Assembly: GCA_013397845.1 (NCBI GenBank)
Contig: VZTG01009076.1
Coordinates: forward strand, 1,343,593-1,407,592
DNA from: Melanocharis versteri
Lineage: Eukaryota; Chordata; Aves; Passeriformes; Melanocharitidae
Direction: 5' to 3'
DNA: 64,000 bases
Shown here: piece by piece, positions 13,059-33,420 of the stretch
Position numbering within the stretch: the stretch's first letter is position 1
Layout of the letters: every line of letters starts with the position of its first letter
Notes under the pieces: model-generated
What the model saw: only the letters and a program-made list of their open reading frames with translations
What the model was told of the DNA's origin: nothing
Databases searched by the model: none
Made by a program: the position numbers and the translations under genes

Positions 13059-15756
13059 AGGGTTTTTTAGGGGGTGTCTTAGACGCCAGGGGGCTTCTTT
13101 CTGCTTTTTAAATCAAGGACCCTGCATACATCTTCCCCTGGGTTTAGCTGGCCTCATCAAGGTTACTAAGTAACCTTGGGTTGTATTCAGCTTTTCTACT
13201 GTTCTTTTGAGAAGGAAATTGAATCCCTCCCATGTTTAAGAACCCCAGCTTTCAGTTTAAATAGGATTTTTCCAGTATTAGCATATCAAACAGTGTAGTT
13301 GACAGCATGCAACATAAGATTAGCACATTTTATTTTTTCTAAGACTTAGCTTCCTTCTGTCCTACTATTTTGCATTTTTAGTGAGAGCAAACCAAAGGCG
13401 AGCTTGGTAGCCATCTGCAGGAGCAAGACACCAGGTATATTTACACAACAGCCTAATTTGCTTCCAGGATTCAAAGCGTGGCTTTAATCTGCTGGGTCCT
13501 CCATGGACACTGCTGGCCCTCAGGAAGTCTACAAAGCAAGAACACTTCAGCCCTGATCCCTGGAAATATTTACCAGTACTGAAGAGCTGGATCCCAGAAT
13601 GCCACAGAGGATGTTATAGATGTTAAAGAAGCCAAGATCCTCTCCTGATCATAAATTGTTCAGGGGACAGTCAGTCATGCCAGGTCACATAGTATGTTAA
13701 AAGGGGCATGGAAATAGCAACTCTGCCCCATCTCTGGATTGGCAGCAAGCTGAAGTGGTTGTAGATGGTATGAGTTTTAGAATCTATATTCTGCAGCAAT
13801 GTTTTGGGCTTTTAAGTCTCATTTTAATATTTTGTTGCATATTTGATGAAAAGTTCACAAATTTAGTGTCAGTGTGGAAAGTGAAATAGTTGCATCTCAA
13901 CATGTTTAAACACACTGAATGTAAAATTTGGTCACAGGTTTATTGTGGGTATGGATCTCAATGCAGAAAGCCACTAACATTCCACAAACATAAGTGATTT
14001 GAGACAGACTTCATAATTAAGAAATAATATATATTAGTAGGATATAAGCCTCCAAAACTCATGAAAAACGTTTTTTTTAGATATTACCATCTATATAGGT
14101 AACCCTTATATCACTCCTCTGACTAGCACCAGAACAAGAGTCTCATAGTATAATTGTCATGAGAAAAGACAGACTGAGGCAAATTACATTCATTTCTCAA
14201 CCTCACCTATATTGCTAAGGCTACTAGAAGCATTACTTCCTAAAAACCTCTCAAGTATGACATATATCATTACCTTCCAGGTATCCATAACTGCAGTCAG
14301 TGAAATGTTACATTACGGTGATGCCAAAGCTCCTTAATCAAGTTCTACTTTACCTGCATTAGGTGATTCACTGGTTCATGAAAAAGCAGCTCCATTACGG
14401 AGCAAGGTCAGCTCCACAGTGCCCATGACAGCTCATTAAACTGTGTGACACCTGCTACCCATCCACAGGAAACACACCTCAGCTCTGAGGCTTAAGGAGC
14501 AAGGATTCCTGAAGAAAAACAAAAAGAAAAAAAAAATCACAACAGAAAGGTAGCAGGATCTTTATCTCATCTGACATGAAGAGATTTCTAGCAAAATTAA
14601 ATGTGTGATTTGGTATTCCTTGAGTTGCCAGATAGACATCATCTTCACACTGGAAAGCAATTAGTGTCATTCATAATCAGTGTACCCAGCGTACTCTCAG
14701 GTGAACATATCCAAAAACCACATCTCAAGTATGCACTCAGTTACACAGTCATACTGAAGTCTGTACAAAATTTTGAGAAGTAAAAGGAAAGCAATGTACA
14801 GACATCCAGGGAAGCTTCGAAATCTTTCAGAAGTTCCTGTCAATTAGGTCTTTGAAACTAGTCTGTTTTAAGATGTCAGACCTTTGAGTAGTTAGATCTC
14901 AAAATCATCTGCTTTGGGTGTTCCAAAATAATAACTTCTGGGTCTTTAAATTTGTCCAAATTCATATTTGATTATATATTCTCATCTGTCACTGCATTTA
15001 TTCACTTTTAATGCTCTTTATACTCTCCAGACAGGCAACGTGCAGTTTGAAATTTACCTGGTAGAATTTCACCTTTGTAGTCCCCTGCCTGCTTTGAATG
15101 GGAAAAAAAAAAAACAACACAGGAAAGCAATCCAAAACATACAGTTTGAAGTTTTTGGACCAAATAAAACTGTTCACCATTAAGGATATATTTCTGTCTA
15201 TCCATCTCCAGATCAGTAGAACAAGACAGAAGCAGATCATCCAGCCTCTTCAAGCTCTTACCTAAACAAAGGAAAGTAGTGCTTAAAGGTTGTTGTTCTC
15301 CTATTTGTTGTTCTCCCTGTACAGTGTTCCATACAGGGCTTGGACAGTTGTAACAATGGTTATGACAACTCTGGGATGGAAAAACAACTGTATGAAAAAG
15401 AAAAAAGCAAGCATGACTGCATTTGTTTTCCCATTTAAACTTAGTTTAAAAAAATCAGCCTTTCTAAAGAGATTCACAAGGTGAAACAAAAACCCTTTAC
15501 ACACAAAGACCCCTATTCGTTATCCAAACCAGAAGACTGGTGTAGCACTCATGAGTATACAATAGGTTTATCCAGGACAAACATTAAAAATATCCCACTA
15601 AGTTGTTCCAAAACATCTGTGTAAGGCTATTTGTAACATTTGAATATTATGAATGTTCTGAATGTTCCAAAGCCATGTTCTTAGTTGTCCAGTTTTAAAG
15701 ATTAAGGTTTTTCAGCAATAATGGTTCCTTAAAGTAACTTTGCAGATAGATATAAC

Positions 15757-16311
15757 TGGGTCTGTCTGGGATGGAGTTAACTTTCCTCATAGCATCCCAC
15801 GCATACAGCTCTGTGCTTTGGGTTTGTGAATAAAAGAGTGCTGATAACAGGCCAATGTTTTGGTTAATGCTGAGTAGTGTTCACAGAGCACCAGAGGTTT
15901 CCTTTTTCCTCCTCGCCCTTTGTGTACGCCCAAACCTGCAGGGCCTAGGCTGTGAGTGGGCAAGAGGGTGGGAGGGGACACAGCCAGGACTGATGCTCTC
16001 AGATGACAAAAGGGCTATTCCATATGGGATCATGCCCAGCAATAAAAGCTCAGGGAAAAGAGTAAGGAAGGCTAATCAGGGTTATGGGGTTTGTCTTCCT
16101 GTAGTAAACACCTGCCTACTACTAGGAAATAAATTTCTTATTTTGTTTTGCTTGTGCATGCAGCTTTGCTTCTTGTATTAAAGGGTCTTCATCCTCACCC
16201 AGAATGTTCTTGCTTTTGTCCCAGTTCTCTCCACCACCCTAAGAGGAGGGAAGAGCATATGATCAATGGTGTGGGGGCTCACCTGGTGGCAGGGGCCAAC
16301 ACACCACAACA
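15757..16311 (+). mobile_element. Solo LTR of an avian endogenous retrovirus, plus orientation
   Basis: About 555 bases with TG...CA ends (starts TGGGTCTGTCTGGGATGG, ends CACCACAACA). The order of elements is that of a common avian ERV LTR: the GGATGGAGTTAA start; a CACAGCCAGGACTGATG block; a GGGCTATTCCATATGGGATC block; a TATA-like AATAAAAGC at about 16041; AATAAA at 16128-16133 followed by a T-rich stretch; and a CT-rich U5. No internal retroviral genes and no clear target-site duplication were seen. It lies just beyond the predicted 3' end of TMEM106B and points towards it. Confidence 0.75.
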
Positions 16312-16384
16312 GCCCAGGTTTGAACTCAGTTACTTCAGTAGTTAGTTCAGTCAAACAACACTGATTCATTCACATATAGTGTTT

Positions 16385-19300
16385 AGCTTTCAGATACTCA
16401 AGTTTATTACAGACTTAACACAATAAAACATAGTATAAAAAAAAGTAGATTGCAAAGTCTTCACATCATGGAATGCCAATAGTTACAAAAATTGAAGTCA
16501 TATCCTTGAAAATACATGAAAACTAGTGGGAAAATATGGTGAGATAGAGGGAAAACTTGTGGGAGACAGGGAAGAAGGGGAGAAAAATATTAAGTCAGTT
16601 AAGAAAAAAGATATACGTGATCCAAGCTTTTTAAATAGAAAATTTAATATCATTCTTTGAGTCAAACAATCCTGACTAGAAACATTTTCATAATGAAGTT
16701 AAGTCCAGATTTTGAACCTCTGAATAACAAGATCCCTTGCACCCCAGTTAGCTTACATTAACATAGCTCCCGTGTCCTACAAGTCATTCCAAAATACTCT
16801 TTCACTTCTAGAGTGTTTATCATGCTTTACTGGATAGATTGTTTGCTACACAGTTACAAGAACATCTTAAGTTACAAAAATAGTTATCACTCATTAGTAT
16901 TTCTATACATATCTCAAGCTATTATATGCACACTCTGTACAGTGGATGTTAAAAGCAGTTAAATTTGCTTCCTTAAAACAAACAAAAAAACTTAATCAGT
17001 TTAGTCAGATCCAAAATACTCAGGCACCATAATACACTTACATGTGTGGTACTAAACATCCCTGCCCATGCAAAGCAAAAGCAGTTTCGGTACCCATATG
17101 CATCCAAGTTGTAGGACCCTTGTGATGGTTGGAAGAGGAGAGTATGAGGGTCAGGAAGTTACTCCCACTGGACCGTCCCCCGGTAGACTGCAGGGCTCCA
17201 CACGAAGTGTGCAATCCCATGAAGACTCCTGTTCCTGGCCAACAGGCCTGCCTACCCGTGGAAAAGCAGATTTACATGGCAAAAGCTGTAGGTAGCAGAA
17301 CTACCCCAAAAATATCCCTCTGGTAATGATCAGAATTCCCGAGCTAAACATAAAATAGGAAGGTGACTTCTGAAGTGGAACAAACACTGGGTGTTTGCCA
17401 CAGCCAAATAATTGTTCTCAACATCTTTTGGCTGGGATCTATTCCTCCTTCCCCAGGCCAAAAGAAAAAAATTAGACTTTCTGGAATGACCAGGGCCATC
17501 ACTAACAAATATTTTGCTGGTTGCAAGTAGTCCATTGCTGAAGTATATTGGTTGCACTTGCATTATTTATCCTTCCCTTTCAGTAGTGGAAAGCCTGGAA
17601 GCATTACTAGGGTTGTGGCATTTTGTTAGACAGGCAAGTAAAAAATTCAGTTCTTAGGTTACCATTGCTAGTCTTTCTCATCTCTTAACTCTGCAAGTCC
17701 AGTTCAGCTGACTGTGCTGTCAGTCCAGTGAAGCTCCCTGCAGCTGCCCAACTCTGAAACAAGTCACCCATTTCAGAAGGTGCTGTCCGGGAACAGGCAG
17801 ATGTCTCGCTATAGATTTGGGGAATGGGAAGAAAAACAAAACCACAACTACCACCCCTCAAAAAAAGGAAGAAAAAAGGAAACCTTAAATGCTGAATAAG
17901 AAGTAACACTATTTCTCTTTTAACATGTTCTCAATATAGAAATTTCTCTCATACCACTCCAAGCACCATCCTTTCCATCATGAGGGCACAACACTTCAGT
18001 CAGGTTACAGACCCTCACGGTTCAATCCAAGCACTTAGAGGTTCGGTGTTTAAATGGTTCCCTTTATGTACCACATGCTAAAAAGCCCAGACATGATTGC
18101 TATGTACTACTATGAAAAAACATATTCACTTGCAGAACTTCAAGGACAATTTGAAGCAAAGTCAACTAAAGCATGTACTCAAATCTGCCAACATTAGGCT
18201 GCAAAATATAAACACTACAATGTTAATATCAAGGTCATGCACACATCGGAAGTGCATTAAGAACTTCAAAGTTATACCACAGAGGAAAAAGATACTTATG
18301 GTTTGTCTTCACAAAAGATTAGGAATTAAGCAACCATCCCCTAGACACTGAGATGAGTAAAGAAATTACGAATGAGCTTCTACAGGCTTTTTCCCGCACC
18401 AGAAATTCAAGAATGTCAGGTATTTCATCTTTCAGTAAGAGTGCTTCCCTTTAAATCTCTCCAAATAGATATTTGATGGTTAGATCTTTGATGGTTTGGA
18501 TCTTGGATGGTTATTCATTCATTCTTTTATTTTTAAAGCAGTGCATTTGAAATGTACAATAACTCAGTTCTCCAATGGCCAAACAGTCAACATTCTTATG
18601 CATTTAAGTGTTCCATACTTTAAAATTTTGAAATTTTAGTTATTCTAAACTGAATACATTAAGCTTATTTTCAATAGTGTCATTACAGTGCAACATCTGG
18701 ACTCTATTTCTTACTGTTTTAAGAAATAACTAACAGAGCTTTCATTTTAAAGTGCAACGGGTTTCGGTAAAGGAATTGCTACAAAGTATTCAAGTGAAAA
18801 GAATTCTACTAGAAATAAACACACTGCAATACCAGTATAAAGGTATTTGATAGTATTTGAAGACTAGGGGAAGTTACAAATGAAATATGAATCACTTCAG
18901 AAGACACACAAGATAAACCATGTAAAAAATTGTAATTTTTCGAGCTGACTTTCTGGAGAGAATTGTATTCATTAATTTACAACTGAACTGAAGGGCTTGC
19001 CTTTTTTATTTTAAAATCAAGATAAAATGAATGTGAAGAATGAAAGGTCTGGCACTTGGATCTATACTGATACCTTATTTATGAAGTTATACAAGTTAAT
19101 ACTGTGTTCCCTTGCTCCCTTAGCATGTTTCCAAGCTCAGTCACATAAAGCAAGTCTAAGTTAAATATTCACACAGATGTTTACTTGCTTATCTGATGAG
19201 ATGCTATATTAAAATTAGTAGATAAATTGAAGTATTTGCCTTATTTGGTTAGTAATATGCTGACAGTTGTGCAAGGGAATACCAGCACTTGGAACCTTAA

Positions 19301-21997
19301 GCCTTTTATCCTCCCATTACTGACTTAATTTGAGAATTTAGTAGGATCTTTAACCCACAGTTTCTTTCTTAGGATGAGAACTCTTCACCATTCAGTAAGT
19401 CTATCACAAACTGATGTTTAGATATCATAAATGACAAAAGCTGGGTTTTCATCCTTCCAACACATACATGGAAAGAATAATTCCACTCAATTCTTTAATT
19501 TAAATCAGCGAATTCCAAACACTTCATGCAAGGTTAAGAACCACAGATTTAAGTATTGATTTTGCTCAGCATGTCCACCAAAATTTCAAAAGTCAGTTTG
19601 AGTCTTAACACTGCATCAAGTGTAACTTCCCCCCTGCCATGCTTGTTCAAAAGCAGCGTTCACAACTGTCACCAAATAATTTGATCATTGTGTCCTTCCA
19701 GTTATTTTAGATTATCCTTGGAAGAAAAATTTGTTTTAAATCAATATAACTATCTGCCTACAGCTGTTTTCTTCTTTTTCTATTTCAAAAAACTACAAAC
19801 AACAACCCCCAAACAAAAACAACACTCTAGTGTGTAAATATTTAAGCCTAGAAGAAAAGAGCCTGTGTCACTTGTTTGGTAGACTTCAGTTCTGACATGA
19901 TTTAAACCAGAATTCTCTCCCTACTCCCCATTATCAGCATATCTTTCTACAACAGGTAACATGAGTTTACCTCTCTGCTTCTAGCCAGCTCCCCGCTCTC
20001 CTGGTCTTTAGTTAGGACCTGTATCTTTTCAGGCTCTCAGACAAGCTTATGAATGCATTTTAGCAGCCACAGGACTGAACCTCATCTAAACTCTAGAAAG
20101 GTGAGTCAATTGTGAACTAGTTTCCCTCATGACTGTGAGCTGTAATAAAGAATGTTTACTTTTAAGGGCCCAAAATCAAGAATAATTTTCCGAATATAAC
20201 TACAATAAGTCGTCTGAATTGACTACTCCAGTTACAGAAGTTCTCTGAAGGCGAAAGATGAAGTCTTCATCTTATCAACAACTATATGAAACTGACAGTC
20301 AAGGTTCCAAAAGTTTTCATAGACTGTCAGAGTAAGCGCTCACAGCAATTCAAATAGAGGAGAGCAGGGGGTTTATTATGGTTACTTAATGTCTTTTAAA
20401 TCAGTCTTGTGTCACCCACATTCTTTTCCCCACCCATCTCCTTAGGTCCATATAAGAGAGGCCAGTAAAGAAAAGAGTAATGTGGACATGTATCTTCACT
20501 GAAGTACTGGAGCATCAGAGATTGTTAGTGGCAAGTTACTCAGAAGCCTTTTTCCATAGTGTTTATTGCCAATTCATTTTGCGTAGCTTATTTCCAGGAG
20601 ACAGGCAGCATAAAACCAGTAATATCTATTTTAAAAAATACATTACTCATTACAATGCAACAGTCTCAATAGTACCTTCTTACAGCTGCATCTCACCTAA
20701 TTCAGAAATAAAACAATCCTGATCTAGCTAATTAAAAAGTTAACCCTCAGAACAGTCAGCCTTCAGGAGTCAAACAACTTTGGACCCAAAGTTTATAATC
20801 ATCATGATTGACAATTACCCCAGAAATTCACATGTGCAAAGTGTGCTACAGAAACTATTTCATGCTGTCAGTCAGTAATCTCACAATTACATCAGCATTT
20901 ACTCCCACAGAAAGAATTGCTTCATCTTCCCTTACATAACTTTGATGTGACCTTTGAGTGCTCTGGAGGTACAGATAACTTCTGCATTTGCTTACTGAGC
21001 CTGCGCAAGAAATAAACACAACCCAACATATTAACACTTAAAAGCTGCTTAGATACATAATATATTAAAACAGTAAAAATCACAAAAATTTACACCAAGC
21101 TCTCCAAACCCATGCTCAAAGTTTCCCACCTAGTTCCAACTGCAAAATCTTGATTTTAATACCTGTTCTAAAAATCTTACTAAAAAACAGACTGGTAAAG
21201 TCTTGTTCATTTTCTAGAGTCTTGTGTTTTTCCTTTGTCAGTAATTTTTGTGGGGGTTGTTTTTTGTTTAAACCCAGCTTTCCCAGCTTTAAATCTAACA
21301 GTATATATTCTCCTTATAACATCCCAGAGGTAGCAAGAGGGATTATGAATGAAAAGATGCCAGATTCTAGAAACTGCACACTCAACTATAGTGTCATCCA
21401 AGAGAGCTTTCCTGGCTTTCACAGACTGCATGTCACCTCTAATCATGGATAGCAAATAAAGTGTAGAATCCCAAAATAAAGAACTATTGCCACTGGGTTA
21501 CTAATAGAAGTTTCACACCCAGACACCTCAAAGTAATCTTGTTATTTAAGTAGTAATGCTGTGTTTTCAATAGCCAAATATCAAGAACTGAAGTATAAAC
21601 TTATAATTTATGAGTATTATTTTTTTAAAACGCTCATTAGTGACACATTTCACCTAAACACAGACATACACACAGTTACTCTAAGTTGATGTACCACACT
21701 GTAAGGAAAAGTCCCAGCTCTGTTCAAGAATCTGATATTCCCCCTCTCCCTCCCACCACACAACTTGACAGAAGTGCTTACAGTAACAGAAAGCAAACAG
21801 AAGGGGAAAACACAACATTTAACAAGTGCACCTATTTACAATTTGCACCTTTCCCTCCTTGCATCTAAAGTGAATAGATCTCCATGTTTGCTATGCTGTA
21901 CATTGCGTGTACTCTCCACTCCACGTAATACCAGTTCTATCCAAAGGATCTCTGCAAGCACCAACAGCAGTCATTCCACACCAACCAACAGGTGCTT
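16385..21997 (-). other. TMEM106B: TMEM106B 3' UTR (predicted, about 5.6 kb)
   Basis: No further coding sequence follows the stop. The best distal end is the AATAAA at 16408-16403, with a GT-rich stretch beyond it on the minus strand (about 16340-16360). The length agrees with the long 3' UTR of mammalian TMEM106B. Internal AATAAA hexamers on the minus strand at 20562-20567, 20372-20377, 19005-19010 and 18526-18531 could give shorter isoforms. The extent is inferred; no transcript evidence is available. Confidence 0.6.
16403..16408 (-). terminator. Candidate distal poly(A) signal of TMEM106B
   Basis: AATAAA on the minus strand (TTTATT on plus). Cleavage would fall at about 16375-16395, some 70-80 bases before the end of the oppositely oriented LTR at 16311. 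Chosen because it gives the UTR length expected for this gene and has GT-rich sequence downstream. Confidence 0.5.
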
Positions 21998-30032
<8,035 letters not shown>

Positions 30033-30034
30033 GT

Positions 30035-32529
30035 CTAAAAAGAAGTCAGGAGGAAGTTTTCAGCAAGAATGATTCAAACATGGCTTGCATTTATTCCTCT
30101 GCACCAGGTAACTGTCAGTCTGTGGCCATAGTCTGACAAGACTCAGTTCTCCTTTGTTCAAATCCCTTAAGACCTGCAAAGCACTGAGGCCCTGCCAAGC
30201 TGGAGTCAACCCCAAACTGTAAATAACCTGAATTAACTGGGAGCTTTGTTCAGATTCTCCAATATGCACAGGTTGAAAGGGGATTGATGAGAGGCTTTAA
30301 AGTTAGAGCAGTACAACTGCTGGCAAAAGTTGCAACAGCTTTTCAAAGGGTTGTTACTGTACAGGCTTTAACAGGACACACTAATTTTTGTATTAAAAAA
30401 AAAAATCAAGACTGGGCCATAGAAAGCAATTTTGAGTAAATTCTACACACAACAGACCCAATTTTAGTAAATTTTTTTGCCTGGACTTGTTTTGAGAACA
30501 TAGGACTGGCTATTAGTTTCCAAGCTAGAAATACTGATCACCTGGTATTTAAACTGATGATTCCCTTTAATTCAAAAGGGGACTAATTCACAGGTAAAAA
30601 AAGGGAGTTACTTTAACATAGTAGCTGCCAATATACAGCATTTATAGAGACTTGTTTAAAAAAAATATTACTCGCAAAAGCATTTTTGTTACCTATGCAT
30701 ATTTTATTTTTTTCTCATTACTGTAGCTCTTCAGCCATGCCACTGAAAATACCTTGGAACACAGAACATTTGAAACTAAAGTCTGTAAAAAAAGTGCTGC
30801 AAGCAGAAACCTCCCCAGTTTGCAACATGTGGAAAACAAAGTCCCAATAAAAATAAGTAAACCTCTACAGCAATGGCAATTAGTTGTCCAGCTTATCCAC
30901 ACAACCCATTTTAGTTACTCAGCACACAGAGACAGCAGTCACTCAGTTCATCAGTGTTTCGAGGAACTGCATGATTTAAAAAGAATATGCAAAACTCCAT
31001 TGGGTTTTTCTTTCCATTAAGAAGCATTTTTAAAGTGGCAGCTAGCAATTATCACGGTGGTTCACTAAAAGGAAGCTCTAAGAGAAAGATTAAAAGAGGA
31101 ATATAAATCAGAATATTTTAAACCAACTACTCAAGACAGATCAGAAATACCTCAGATATGGTGATGGCAACTCAAACACAACATTGATTCATAATATGGC
31201 CACAAAGGCTAGGTGAATGTGGGAGAAGGAAAGTAAGTCAACAAATGCCAACTAGTCCCAGTTACTGCTCCAGCAAATATGCAGGATTATTTTTTTCATT
31301 TATGTCATTAAACCCTTACAAGCAGGAAAACTATTTACCCTTCTGCTGCTACAGCACTTTTTAAACATCCTAAATTTGGGAGCCATTCAATAATGGAAAT
31401 TGTTGAATTGAAAATTAAAACTACTGAGCTATTGAAAAAAAAATCCTGAAAAAAGAAAAATCCTGTTGACTCTGTTGACAATTATTTCACATGGGGTTTT
31501 TGTTTACTTTTCTCCTTGCAGCTGACCTACAGCCTTCAAGCTACGGAACTTGAGTCTTGCAGCTTAGGCAAGAGCTGTCAAAATTATAGATCTGAAAGCT
31601 TAGGGATCATGCTGTTCTGCCACCACTTCATCCAACTGACCACATCCAACACCCACTGACAATTGAAGTGCACCTTCTAGTTTTAGCTTTTTTCCAGAAG
31701 GAAAATTTCACACACTCCTTGATCACACCGTGATATGAACCAAAGTGCAGCAGGCAAGGATGACTGGGAACTCCTTTCAAGAGCACATCTTTTATTTGAA
31801 TTAAAGTACAAATGCAGGTGCATCCTTCAATGTCAGCTGTACTTGAGCTTCAATAATTAGAATTTAATGGTGCCAGAGACCTGGGAGAAACATCTCATTT
31901 CACAAACAGGAAAACACAGAATCACCTTCAAGCAAAATTCGATTCACCAACATGCTTTTTCCCCCAGCCAAGCCTGAACCTTATTACAGCTGACCACAAA
32001 TCAATAACATGTTGGTCTTTTATCCAGCACCTATAGACTGAACAGTAGCAACTATGACAATATAACATCTCTGTACGTCGCAGCTCCTATACTGTCACCA
32101 AAGCCAGAAATCCTACTTCCTGAACAGCTGTGCTTTAGTCCAGTCTCCCTTGTAACTGATGTTATCCTCCATTCCCCTTGGACTTATCCGGGGTTTCCAT
32201 GAATTCACAGTCTGTTAAAATGAGTTTGGTAAATTAAAAATGTTGTGACAAGTGGCTTTTGTTTAACACCGCACCCTTCAACTTGCTACGAACCGCAGCA
32301 CAATGGTACACAGACAAAACCCAAACAGTGTCACAAGACACACTGAACCACCACATCCTGAGCTACATGCAAGACTAGGGAAAAAACTTTGTTTATCAAC
32401 TCAGTGAAACTTCATAGAGTCAAACTAAATTGTTATACTTCTCCAGCAAGTTAGGCAGGTGTTCCTACCCTTTATATGCAAACATATAAACTTGAGATTA
32501 CAAACCTACTTCTTTTTCAATATAGCAAA
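30035..32529 (-). other. TMEM106B intron 1 (approximate)
   Basis: Sequence between the promoter island and the acceptor at 30035-30036, which follows a pyrimidine-rich tract (CTTCTTTTTAG on minus). AT-rich, with no exon, repeat family or RNA gene recognised. The upstream boundary is uncertain because exon 1 was not located. Confidence 0.6.
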
Positions 32530-33130
32530 AGAATTCGAATCGCAACCACCGTTCGCCCCATCGGCTGTGCCTTAACCGCGCACATCACAAGCTGTTCCAA
32601 AGCAGAGGACGCGGCAGGGTAAGGCAGTGACTTAGCAGCCACAGGCTTGTCCAGCTCGGGTGGGCACGGCCAGCGCTGCCTTGCACGACCCCTTAACACA
32701 CCCACGCCCCGGACACTGCCTGTGCGGCAAGGCGGGCGCTGACAAAACACAGGAGTCAAAAATCCTAGGATTTAGGGATTTTCTCGTCCATCAGCGCCAG
32801 CTGCTCTCGCAAACATGGCGAAGTTTAGAGCCGGCAGGCTTGGACCAAGGCCCGGCGAGCTCAGCTGCTGCTGGGCTGCCCGGGCGGCCCCCGGCCCCCG
32901 CTCGGCCTGGGGTGGTCTCGGCGCGGGAGCCGTCTCGGGGCAGGGCAGGACAGGCCAGGGCAGNNNNNNNNAGGCTCGGCAGCGCCCCATGAACCGCTGT
33001 CCCGCGGGGTGCGGGGCGATCCCCTATCCGGGAGTGCCATCCAGGGCAGGGGAAAGGGGAATAGGGCGGTCGCGCAGCCCCGCTTTGGGGCGGGGGGAGA
33101 CAGAGCGGGGTTCCATCTGGGGTTCCCTGT
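32530..33130 (-). promoter_or_regulatory. CpG island, promoter region of TMEM106B
   Basis: A block dense in CG dinucleotides and GC within AT-rich surroundings, about 2.5-3 kb upstream of the first coding exon, where the gene's non-coding first exon is expected. It includes GC-box-like runs (GGGGCGGGG near 33087) and a CAAACATGGCG element at 32812-32822 that resembles a YY1 site. Eight Ns at 32964-32971 interrupt it. The transcription start and the donor of exon 1 could not be placed. CpG islands often fire both ways, so a divergent plus-strand transcript is possible. Confidence 0.75.
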
Positions 33131-33156
33131 CAGCCGTGGTTCAGAATCCAAGTAAC

Positions 33157-33420
33157 AGAATCACCTAGGTTGGAAAAGACCTCCAAGGTCGTTGAGTCTG
33201 GCCTATGACCGAGCCACCACGTCAACTAGACCACGGCACCAAGGGCCACGTCCAGTCTTTCCTTAAACACCTCCAGGGACAGTGACTCTACCACCTCCCT
33301 GGGCAGTCCATTCCAATGTCTAATCATCCTTTCTGTCCAAATGTCCAACCCAACCCTCCCCCGGAGCAGCTTAAGCCGATGTCCTCTCGTCCTATTGCTG
33401 TGCTGCCCGCAGCTCTGAGC
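33157..33420 (-). mobile_element. CR1 LINE 3' fragment, minus orientation
   Basis: The plus strand shows the reverse complement of a CR1 3' end: CAGAATCACCTAGGTTGGAA, then AAGACCTCCAAGGTCGTTGAG, CACCTCCAGGGACAGTGACTC, CTGGGCAGTCCATTCCAATG and GATGTCCTCTCGTCCTATTGC. It is 5'-truncated, as most CR1 copies are. It lies within about 30 bases of the TMEM106B CpG island. Confidence 0.85.

Larger units (their letters stand above)
1..15756. other. Intergenic sequence left of TMEM106B
   Basis: AT-rich sequence on the 3' side of TMEM106B. All open frames are short (134 residues at most), lie in no splice context and resemble no protein I know. Slightly GC-richer patches at about 5140-5500 and 10050-10260 were examined on both strands without recognising a gene or repeat. 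Exons of VWDE, the mammalian neighbour on this side, were not found. Confidence 0.6.

Noticed and set aside
1..15756. Search for VWDE exons (EGF/von Willebrand type) in the left flank
   Set aside because: No cysteine-rich EGF pattern with splice sites was found; VWDE probably lies beyond the window.
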